DNA of 64,000 nt from Echiichthys vipera (Eukaryota; Chordata; Actinopteri; Perciformes; Trachinidae): assembly GCA_963691815.1 (NCBI GenBank), contig OY829654.1:11794798-11858797 (forward strand). The letters run 5' to 3'. Made by a program: the position numbers and the translations under genes. Below are positions 50,762-60,088 of this stretch, one piece after another. Below the pieces are notes generated by a model, which saw only the letters and a list, made by a program, of their open reading frames with translations, ran no database searches and was not told where the DNA came from. The stretch's first letter is position 1. Each line of letters begins with the position of its first letter.

Positions 50762-53700
50762 AAAAACTTATGAATTGAGTTTGAAACATTGAGTTACAAT
50801 GTACAAATTTTCAAATCTCTGTCATACTGTAACTACTAAAAAGTGATATGTCTTTAGAGATACACTGCCCTTTTCAACATATACCGACGACTCAAGGTTT
50901 GCTAGACGTTGAGGCCTTCCAGAATTATAAAACTTAACTGCAGGCCAAGGGGATTCTTTTGGTAGTTCTTCAGTCCTTTAAATTTGTTGGCAAAAAATAA
51001 AAAAAACTCACCCCTGTCCTTAAATTAAATCACTACAGATTAAAAAAGAAAAATCCAGTAGATAATGAGCTGATTCAATCATAATGTTTGGGATAGGGCC
51101 TGCTGTAATCCACCAAATAGGTGGAAAAATGCAAAATCAAGTGAAAGGCAATGGAGGGACTCCGGCACCATAAGAAATGCATGCAATGCCTGTGCTTATG
51201 TGAAAACTATTCACCGGTATATAATATCCAACACAAGTTAACACAAGTCAAATGACAGTTACGGGTCTTTGTGGTTCTGAACATGCGACAAGTACCATTT
51301 ATATGGGTGTGTGTGCAGGAGGTTGTGTTGGGCTCTCCTTGTCTGAATGGTGGAAAGAAAACACTAGAGCTCAACATATAATTACTCAGAAAAGCAAAGA
51401 CAGCAGCTGTGAATAATTTAAGATGGCAGTTTATGCAAATGGTCCAAATCTGGGACATGGTGCAGAAGGTGTTAGCATTTTACTGCTGACAGGATGAAAC
51501 AGTGCTGAGTAGTATATGAGCTGTACAGTCTGTGCATGGCCAAAACCCTGCCAGCATCACTCCATTAGTTTCACATTCATTTTGGAAGGAAAACGTATCT
51601 TTTTACAAGGATGTGGCACCTGTGTGCACAGTGTTACTGTGATACCTTGTGCTAATGATGCATTTAAAAGGCAGAGTAAACTCTTTCTCGCCAACACCTG
51701 GATGGCCTGTGATCACCCCTAACTTTTATGACAGATTATGACACAGTTAAATAAAATATGTGTCATGAATCTTTATTTTAGTTTGTAGTTTAGTTTGGAA
51801 TGCCATACAACACTGAAGTGATGGCAGATAGACAGATTGCTGTTACCCTGGGTCATTCTACATCAGTCATTGCTGGCTACAGTCTCTCTTCATGAAACAG
51901 AACAAAGATGGAAGTCTTCTTAAAGCTGAGCACTCACCTCTAGCACAGAAACATTCAAAGTAAAACTTGATCTAAGAGCTGTGCTATGGATGTCATGGCA
52001 GTATAGTGAAAGCATCTTCTCTTCTACCTTCAAGTGCCTCATGGGAAAAAGTGAGACTTCTGCTCACTTTGCTCAGAGAGGACTGCATTAGAGTTCTGAG
52101 TCGACTTTATTACCACTCTAATAAGACTCCAATTATGGAAATTATCATGGATTATTACATGCAGTACCTGACACACATCACCACCTACTGAATGCATTTG
52201 CTGGTGTGTAGCCATTCTCAGAGAGCTGACAGGGGGGGGGGTTAAGATAAAGCAAGCTACATTTTCATGTGATTCCAGTATTATTGAGCCACTGTCATTT
52301 AAAGGTGAGGTTGACAGTTTCTGTTACTAGGGATGTGGCATATTGGCTGGGCATGCTCAATAATTATTGCCCTGTAAGAAGAGTGCAGAGCTTTAGCCAG
52401 CATAAAAGGGCCATTGTGGACAGCCATATTGATTTGCATGAATCAAGCTTATATGCCTATGAAGCTCAGACGCAGCAATGCACCCCTAATCTTCTTGATC
52501 TTTTTTTTTTTTTCTTTGTCTCTTTCTTTTTTTCATACTACCTCCCTTTGTCAGTTTTTTACTACGGCATCTCCCCATCACTCTCTAGCTACGCTTTTGT
52601 CTCTCATGCTGTGCTAGTGGTTTTCTCAGTTTGACATTCAAACAGTATCCATAAACTATGCCTCCGCATCACTGCTTTGCCATTACCCAGGAATGTTATT
52701 TTGAATTCTAACATGTCAGCAGAATGAATATCAATACCCATAAATCCCCAATATTTGAATATGGATCCCAGTACAAAGGATCTGACCGTATTAATAACAG
52801 CAGCAGGCCTAAACTGTAAGCCGAAGCAGAAACCTCCTAACTCAACATTGCATGCTATTAGCGGTGTTTCAAAGCATGCTGGAGCTGAGTTAGAGGGTTT
52901 TCTTAAGGATAGATGGTTTCTAAAGCAAGATCCTTCCTCAGCAAACTGCTGTAGAATTCACTGTTGTAAGTATATTCAGCGAAACTGAAATGCATTTCCA
53001 CTGTCAAACGCTGGGATGTTTGCCCGTGGAAAAGCACGCAAATGAGGGCAGGAGGTAAAGGCAAAAGGGAGAGACTGCTCAGGTGAAGACTAGAAAGGCA
53101 AGGATGGCTAGATCATAAAGAGACAGAGAGGGAGAGTACACATTATACCTGCACTCTCCCTCTTTCCTTTGTTTGTCCCCTTGGCCGTTTCACTTTATGG
53201 CCTCTTCACACTCACAACAGGGGGACTATTTGTTTCTCTGAGTGGATTTCCTTCTCTCATTGGGCATCTGAGAGAACTCGGACAAGAATGACAGAATGAG
53301 TGCACACTCGAGCACACACTCTCAAGCAGGAACCAATAAACAGCAAGTGTGATTAGCAAAAGCAAATGTGAGCACGGAATCACACACAGTCGCAATACAG
53401 GAGTCCAGCACTGCCCTATCCAGCTTTCAAATTCTTCAGGAGATGAGAACAAGCATGACACATCCTGTAGTTTTTAACTTAATGAAAGGAATGCGCTCGA
53501 GAAAGACATGCAAAGAAATACGGAGAGGGAGCAGAGAGGTGATTCATTGAAGTGGAGATGTTCATTTAAATTTTTGAATTTTTAAGGATTTGTGATACTG
53601 TGTGTGGAGTGTGTGAATGCCAAACTGTCTGTCTGGCTGCCATTCATTCTTTTACTAATCATCTCCTGGAAAACATTAAAATCATCTAGGGCTTCAAGAA

Positions 53701-54120
53701 GAAGTAATTAATACTCATATTCATTTCCAGATATTGCTTTGGCTCAGATGTGAATAAAAATATATCTTTGTAGAAAATTGACTTTTTACTACACATACAG
53801 TACAGCATGAAAGTAGCAGACCTTCCTAATCACTAAGAACTAATTGTTAAATCACTTTCAATTGTAGAATTAGTGTCCATGTATTACTACCTAATGCGGA
53901 ACGATGTAATTTGATCAAATCTCTATCAATTTGATTTCATATTTCAATGACAAATATAAATGCTACTACAGTGCACACATATACTCTGAGCCATCCTGCA
54001 ATACTCAAAGTTCCCCTTGTAATGATGAGGGGATTAAATGGGAAAATGATGGAGTAACTCAACCTCGGGTTAGTGTTGTTTTTGGCGGCCTGTTTTACTT
54101 TTAGTCTAGTCTAGTTTTAG

Positions 54121-54264
54121 TCGACTAAAAGTCTGAGCATTTTAGTTTAGTTTGAGTCGACTAAAAATCTGAACATTTTAGTCTAGCTTTAGTCGACTAA
54201 AAGTCTGAGCATTTTAGTCTAGTTTTAGTCGACTAAAAGTCTGAGCATTTTAGTCTAGTTTTAG
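54121..54264. repeat. Four 36-bp tandem units with a 16-bp palindrome
   Basis: Units begin at 54121, 54157, 54193 and 54229 with TCGACTAAAAGTCTGAGCAT. A decayed fifth begins at 54265 (TCAAAG). Each junction recreates TTTTAGTCGACTAAAA or a one- or two-base variant (perfect at 54115-54130 and 54223-54238). The array sits 50 bp inside the left end of the transposon. Subterminal repeats of this kind are usually transposase-binding sites in hAT elements; that role is inferred here. Confidence 0.9.
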
Positions 54265-54558
54265 TCAAAGAAAGTTGTATATTAGTCTCTTTTTAGTAAT
54301 GAAATTATATTACCAATATAATAAAAGTACCTAGTAGTATTGACAAAACCAACATTTTCTTTTAGCCAAACCCATGCAGATATCTTTAGTTTACATGCAA
54401 GTACAGGTCTAGAATAAGTAATCCAATTTATGTTGATGCCAAATTCAGTTCAGTGTTATTTGCTCTGTGAAAACTAGTGAAAGTATTTGGCCAACAAGGG
54501 GAAGTTTAGTGCACTTATAGAGTGAGTCAGTCAGGTAGGAACTAAAAACACACTTTAT

Positions 54559-54580
54559 ACACACACACACACACACACAC
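54559..54580. repeat. (AC)n microsatellite inside the hAT-like element
   Basis: Short AC run. Confidence 0.93.
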
Positions 54581-54840
54581 ATTCTCAGCTCCAGTGGCTA
54601 ACGTCTAAAGCTAGCGTTAAAACCCGACACATTAACCGTAGCCTCATGTCGCATGAGCTTTCTAAAACAGAAAGTATCGTTACGTTATGACGAGTTGTTG
54701 TTGTTGTTAGTTGTCGCTAACCCTAACGCTAACGTTAACGCTGACCCACAGCAGCGGCATCTTCAGAATCTAAATAATGCGCGTGTGGGGATTGAGGAAG
54801 TGACGTCGCCCAGACGCGAGGCTGGGAGAGAAACTTCAAA

Positions 54841-54864
54841 ATAATAATAATAATAATAATAATA
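54841..54864. repeat. (ATA)n microsatellite inside the hAT-like element
   Basis: About eight trinucleotide units preceding the right-end palindrome cluster. Confidence 0.93.
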
Positions 54865-54903
54865 ACGTGACTAAACGAGACGAAACAACGTTATTTCGTC
54901 TTG

Positions 54904-55085
54904 TTTTCGTCAACGAAAATGAAGAGACATTTCGTCTCGTTTTTATTCGTCAACGAAATTGCATTATATATTTGGTCTTAGTCATCGTCACATGCCCAAC
55001 ATTTTCGTTTCATCTTGTCTAGTTTTCGTCACGTGATAAAGGTTCGTTGACGAAGATATTTCGTCATCATTTTCGTTGATGAAAG
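54904..55085. repeat. Right-end palindrome cluster of the hAT-like element
   Basis: Palindromic motifs of the form TTTTCGTCAACGAAAA occur at 54904-54919, 54944-54959 (TATTCGTCAACGAAAT), 55041-55056 (GGTTCGTTGACGAAGA) and 55070-55085 (TTTTCGTTGATGAAAG). Further half-sites TTTCGTC lie between them. They mirror the left-end array in position and share its TTTTNGTC...GACNAAAA framework. Confidence 0.85.
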
Positions 55086-55359
55086 CAACACCAGCTCGGG
55101 TACAGTAGGGGGCGCTAAGCCAACATACAGCTGGACTGAATACGGCTTTTCTTCCGGTTCACCTGTGTCAAAATCATAAACGGCTGAAACAGGTCTTCTT
55201 GGTAGTGATGTTACTTGCCGTCGCAAAGTCCTCCCTCGGTTTAAAGGTAATTCTCTTTTTTTGTTGATTTTTTCATGTTGTTTTCTGCGCCGTGGCTTCC
55301 TGGTTTATTCTATTAACGGGTCCAAAGCCAACGCGGCGGACTGGGGAGGGGGGAGTTAT

Positions 55360-55580
55360 AAACCTGACGCATGCGCAGACGCGACACCCGACAGTAACCC
55401 GATAACACCTTTTACATGCGCAAATAATCCGGGTACTGAAAGAGTTCTCTAGGTCTGTTAACCTGGGTATGAGAACTCAGATTTTACCCCGGGTATGATG
55501 TTTACATGGTGTTTGAGAAACCAGGGTATCCCCCTAACCCGAATATAATCAGGGTTTTTAAACTGCATGTAAACGCACTG
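55360..55580 (-). repeat. Probable dispersed fish repeat ending CAGTGCGTTTACATGCAG
   Basis: On the minus strand the segment starts CAGTGCGTTTACATGCAGTT and contains repeated short blocks such as ACCCTGGTT, ACATGGTG/CATGTAAAC and CCCGGGTA on both strands. This resembles a teleost DNA repeat with TTTACATGC-rich ends that I remember only loosely. No second terminal repeat could be placed, so boundaries are approximate. Confidence 0.4.
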
Positions 55581-56476
55581 ATTGATGCTATAGTGGTTTT
55601 ACTGCAATGTGGGCCATTTAAATGCACAATACTTCATTATCCCAATCAAAACAATAACAAAACACCGTGTTTGGTGACATCATGAAGTACATGTAGTGTG
55701 GGATCATGGGTGTCTCCACTACTATTCCTGTCAGTGCAGTCAGCTTCAATGGTAATCATTCAGGAGGTTTTTAAGATGAGCTGAATTATCCAAAGAGGTC
55801 TCCTCAATGGGTCATTGTGATTAAAACCAGTAAAAACACTGTATAAAGCAGGTTCATGTTAAAATTCTATTTATCTTTGACCCTGTTCTGTGTACACAGG
55901 AAGTTCGATAGGGGATGCGAGCTGAGCTGCCTATAATGCTCATCTGGTTGCCTTGAAAGCTTAAAATCCAGGGGGCCGACCAAATCCCCTATTCTGTTAA
56001 AATATATAGTATATAGTTAAAAACTAACCAAGATCTAAAATGTGTACTGCACAATAGAACTGTGAATTAAAACTGGACGAAAACTATGACCATAAATATA
56101 CAACCAGGATTAAGGTTTTCTTCAATGTTTGTCTTTTCTTAAATAATTAATTTCCATATGTGTCATTGTTTTCTTCAATTCTTGATGTATTAAGCTCATG
56201 ATCTCATGACTCTGGCTTTCAAGGACAGCTCCAAAAATGCTGTTGATGAAAAGATTGAGTGATTGAGCTCTAGTCCTAATTCATTACATTTTTTGATTTA
56301 CAACACTTCAGACACATAATTCGTCACGGCTGCTGTATTACTGATGTAGGCATCTGCTATCTGCTGCAGTCTGAGGCTGCTGTGAGGATTAATAGTTAAA
56401 GGATTTATGTAGAAATGCCTTTTATCCCTGGGAAAACTCAATGCAATAATACAGCCCTGTAAGTTTGTAATAAACT

Positions 56477-56610
<134 letters not shown>

Positions 56611-56843
56611 CACAAAATGTGTGGGATCAAAGATATACCAAGCTTGTCCTGGGGCAAAGCTCTGCATGTTGACCCACTCTGCAGTAAGGCCTAGAGGAGT
56701 ACATCTCTGGTGCACTGGCTGAGCGGGTAATGAGAAACTAAGGATGAAATATGTGGCTTTATGTTACCAGAGTTTGTTCAAGTCAGATTAGGAAGGAAGA
56801 ACTCTGAGAGTACCCCTTACCCTCAAACTATGCGGTATATGCT

Positions 56844-56859
56844 AAAAAAAAAAAAAAAA
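56844..56859. repeat. Poly-A tract (16 A)
   Basis: Homopolymer A run. No retroposed gene or element body is recognisable upstream of it. Confidence 0.9.
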
Positions 56860-57915
56860 GGAGCAAGAACAGAGCCCAGAGCACTTTAAAATAGACTGAA
56901 GTGTGTTCTTTTCTTTATCATCCTCTCAAAAGTATAGTTTTAATTCTCTCACTCAGCAGTCAGAACCTGAATGACAAGATATGGACATGAAAGTCCTAGT
57001 CATAAAAATGACTTAAAGAAAATTTGGTTTAATCTATTGAATTGAGACACTCACCACACTTAAATGTACATGCATTGCTTCAAAGACTCCATCACAGAAT
57101 TTGATACGTTTATATTTCTCTTTTCAATCATGTCACTTCTGAGCTGGGGCAGTGGCAGGCACATACTGAGTCATACTGGCATGGTTTGGCACACTGGAGA
57201 AACACAGAGCTGAGATGAACCAGTGAGGTGTAACTTATAGGCCATAATTGTATTTTCTTACTAAATTGCCCAGAGGACATGAACAGTGGCTGCTTGGGGA
57301 TTAATTCAGTCTAAACTGATTTAAATGCAGTGCATTTCAGCAGTTGATTAATCATCACCTATGAGCTCTTGATTTTATGTATCCATTAGCTTTTAATATG
57401 ATTGCCTTGTTTTAGAGACATAACCTTTTCCAAGATTACATTACTTATCTGAATCCACATGTTATTGAAAATGAGAAGTAGAGAGTAAGTGTGAGCGAAG
57501 ATGTGGGGGCTTTGCTTTGCCTGTGCAATGAGGGTGGAATTTTAAGTAGTTTGGTATCTATCAGATGTTGTGCTGAGGTTGTTTGTAATGAAAGAGCAAT
57601 TTTACTGTACACTCATCACCATCATGTGTGTTTGTGTAAGTGTCGAGGCAAGAAATGTGTTGGAACTGACCCAAACAGCCAGGGGAGTAATAGTCCAAAG
57701 AGGAACAGAGTATGGTTGAAGCACTTTCTTCCTCTAAATAGTGTGTGTCAGGCACCTCTTACTGGTTGTGTAACCCAGCAAGTTTCACTGATCAAACTAG
57801 ACAACACTCAGGGCATACATTTATACTATTAAAGTGCTTATATAAATATTTTTATATACAGCTGGAGTCAGATTTGTTTCAAAATACACTGGTTATACTA
57901 AACATGTAGAAAATC

Positions 57916-58130
57916 AGGGCTGGTTCGAATCCTGGCTGGGGCCCTTCTGTGTAGAGTTTGCATGTTCTCCCCGTGTCTGTGTGGGTTCTGTCCGGGTTCT
58001 CCGGCTTCCTCCCACACTCCAAAGACATGCACATGTTAGGTTAATTGATGACTCTAAATTGCCCGTAGGTGTGGATGTGAGTGTGAATGGTTGTCTGTCT
58101 CTGTTTGTCTCTATGTGCTCTGTTAATCTG
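57916..58130 (+). mobile_element. V-type SINE fragment
   Basis: GGTTCGAATCCTGGCTGGGG (57921 onward) is a box-B-like end of a tRNA-derived head. It is followed by the conserved fish/vertebrate core: TTTGCATGTTCTCCCCGTGT, GTGTGGGTTCTGTCCGGGTT, CTCCGGCTTCCTCCCACACT, CCAAAGACATGCACATGTTA, GGTTAATTGATGACTCTAAA, TTGCCCGTAGGTGTGGATGT. This block order is that of V-SINE-type elements as I recall them. Box A and the far 3' tail are missing or too degraded to see. Non-coding RNA-polymerase-III-derived retroposon. Confidence 0.8.
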
Positions 58131-58404
58131 GGAGCTTTAAATTGTTTTTAGATTTATCATTAAAAAAGTGCTCTAAATATATTTCGATGCACTTGCAACC
58201 AATCAGAGTAATGGAACATGAAGTAGTGCTCAGCAATGGATAAATGTAAACAGACTTCAGTGTGTGAGCTGTGATGAAGCACTAATAAAGTATGTATGTG
58301 AACGAGCATTGCCATTTTTGCTATTAGAATTGGAAAAAAGTACCACAATATCAGCTGCATCCGTCTTGGTTATTTATTCCCTTAACAGTGCTCATCTTTA
58401 TTAA

Positions 58405-59000
58405 TGCCAGCCACACACTACCTGAGAATCAAGCCGATTTTAGGCTTAACAGCCCCTCCCGACACCAAAGCCCCAATTATGTGATGGTTCAACGGATTAT
58501 CTTGCCAGATTTGCCAGGTACGTTAAGAGTGGGTTTTTTTTTCGATCTGCTTGCAGGTCCATCCTGCCTGTAACGATTTCAAATCGTTAATATTAAACGT
58601 TCACGCCAACTTTCATCCATATTTGTAAACTTTTGTCTTCATTTTCTTTTCTTTTTTTACATTCTAAGTAGTGCGTTTTTGCCTGATATCAGACAGAAAT
58701 GAACTGTCAACTAGTTGACATCTGTTTACATCTTTAGTAAACTCTGTGGGATGGGCAGAAAGTCTGGTCTGGTCCCAGGCAAGCAAAAACATTTGTGTAC
58801 TCTCAAGTTAAGTTTTGTTGCAAACTATTTCCTGTTATGAGAGTCTGTTACTGTATTGTTTGCTGCATTGGCCAAAATGTTGCTCTCCACACAATATAAG
58901 AACAAAACTGTTAAATGTATCATTACATGTTGTTACATGTAATGTTTCTCACATTTAAAACATCTATTAGGTTGAAAAACCTTTTAGTGTGGGCCAGGCA
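58405..59000. mobile_element. Non-autonomous DNA transposon, 596 bp, TAA flanks
   Basis: The left end TGCCAGCCACACACTA and the reverse complement of the right end TGCCTGGCCCACACTA match at 13 of 16 positions. TAA flanks both sides (58402-58404 and 59001-59003). Three-base TWA duplications are typical of PIF/Harbinger-type elements, though the TIR sequence is not diagnostic and another superfamily is possible. The interior is non-coding and contains two perfect hairpins, TAACGATTT-C-AAATCGTTA (58571-58589) and CATTACATGT-TGTT-ACATGTAATG (58921-58944). No transposase is present. Confidence 0.6.
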
Positions 59001-59570
59001 TAAGCTGGGTTTATGCGTGTCATAGTGTCCCAAGCACAAGGATGCGAGGCAAAAATGAAAACTAGTTCCATCTTATTTCGCCAGTGGCCTAACTTTCCAA
59101 GTTTCACTAAAATCTGCTCAGTTCCACCCCCATACTATATACTTTTCATCTTAGTGGAATAGATAATCTTTAACAAATTCACAAAAAATATATCAAGTCT
59201 CAAAGGGGTTAATGGGGTCAAGGTAATCATATTTCAGCTGCTTCTTTTCGTCTTCCCAACAGTTTTGAATAATGTAATTTTTTTGTACCAGGCTTAGGGT
59301 GGGCGATATGACGATATTAGATTGTGAAGGATTGGAGCGTGTTGACGATCTGCCAAAGCAGAGAAATTGTAGTATTGTCTATAGGGCACATTCCATCCAC
59401 TGGTGTTCTATGCTCTGCACAGACGCATCTTTTTTTTTTTTCCTCAGCCAAATCACATTATTAGCTAGTTCGCTTCATGCACCACCCTAAAGACACGTCG
59501 ATCAATCAATCATAGCAAACTACAGGCAGTGAGGAGGATTAATGGCTGAAAAAATGAAAATGAAACTACC

Positions 59571-59887
59571 GTGTCCTATCGCGTTGAATCAACACTGTCT
59601 GGAGGCAGCATCATCACTTTACAGAGGTCGTCTTTCTGCCAAAACCTACCACACACACACACACACACACACACACAGTCTCACAAGGTGCGCAAATCGG
59701 ATGGTAACACAACGAACCTTTTCAACCACCTAAAGAGACAACATCCTAAACAGTCTGCTGAGAGCAAAACGGTGAGAAATCCAGCCACACCGCAGCAAGC
59801 AGAGGCAACAGGAAGCTTCAGGGAGCATTTTGTTAAACGTCCACTGCACTTGGCACAAGTTGGCAAACAATTAACAATTAAAAACTG
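59571..59887 (+). pseudogene. BED-type zinc-finger remnant of a hAT transposase
   Basis: The frame contains KSDGNTTNLFNHLKRQHPKQ (residues about 42-61), a typical C-terminal half of a BED finger with the two histidines of the NLxxHLxxxHP motif. BED fingers bind DNA at the N-terminus of hAT transposases. The cysteine half that should precede it is largely replaced by a (CA)n microsatellite (59650-59677) read as Thr-His repeats, with one Cys at residue 23. The frame stops soon after, at GSFREHFVKR and onward, before any catalytic domain. Not functional as a transposase; domestication is not suggested by anything visible. Confidence 0.65.
59650..59677. repeat. (CA)n microsatellite inside the BED remnant
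   Basis: CA run of about 28 bp that interrupts the zinc-finger coding remnant of the hAT derivative. Confidence 0.95.
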
Positions 59888-60088
59888 ATTAAAAACTGTT
59901 TAGAACGGTTCTTTGGCCTAAAGGCTTTGCTATATATAAATACTTTGGTTGCATTGTTGAGTAACTTGCAAAATAATTAATAATCAATATAAAAAACTGT
60001 GATAAAATTGTGATCAGGATTTTACTGTAAACAAATTGTAAATGCAAAAAGTGATATTTTTGCCCTATTGCCCACTCCTAACCAGGTT

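Larger units (their letters stand above)
48661..54062. other. Non-coding stretch, no gene seen
   Basis: It contains a GT run (49653-49684), a CTGT run (50741-50761), a ten-G run (52232-52241) and a T-rich run (52501-52514). A small perfect hairpin GAGTTCAA-CTA-TTGAACTC lies at 49989-50007. Open frames at 52269-52634 and 53195-53461 have no recognisable domain. Confidence 0.5.
54071..55093. mobile_element. hAT-like non-autonomous DNA transposon, 1023 bp
   Basis: The left end TAGTGTTGTTTT and the reverse complement of the right end TGGTGTTGCTTT match at 10 of 12 positions. TAGTG fits the YARNG start typical of hAT elements. Immediately outside are CCTCGGGT (54063-54070) and GCTCGGGT (55094-55101), an 8-bp target duplication with one mismatch, the length expected for hAT. 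There is no transposase. The left subterminal region has four 36-bp tandem units and the right one has multiple palindromes. The interior has a (AC)n run, a (AAT)n run and a CpG-richer segment (54600-54830) with CTAACCCTAACGCTAACG. I recall similar sequence as a dispersed fish repeat but did not verify a name. Confidence 0.75.
59295..60080 (+). mobile_element. hAT deletion derivative with BED-finger remnant, 786 bp
   Basis: The left end TAGGGTGGGCGATAT and the reverse complement of the right end TAGGAGTGGGCAATAG align with one gap, giving TAGG-GTGGGCRATA. Flanks are ACCAGGCT (59287-59294) and ACCAGGTT (60081-60088), an 8-bp duplication with one mismatch as expected for hAT. Inside is a short coding remnant of a BED zinc finger (59571-59888) but no catalytic RNase-H-like transposase domain. 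It therefore looks like an internally deleted derivative of an autonomous element. Confidence 0.8.

Noticed and set aside
54121..54264. CRISPR-like array (36-bp regular units)
   Set aside because: Unit length is CRISPR-like, but the units are contiguous tandem copies with no spacers, and they lie inside a eukaryotic transposon.
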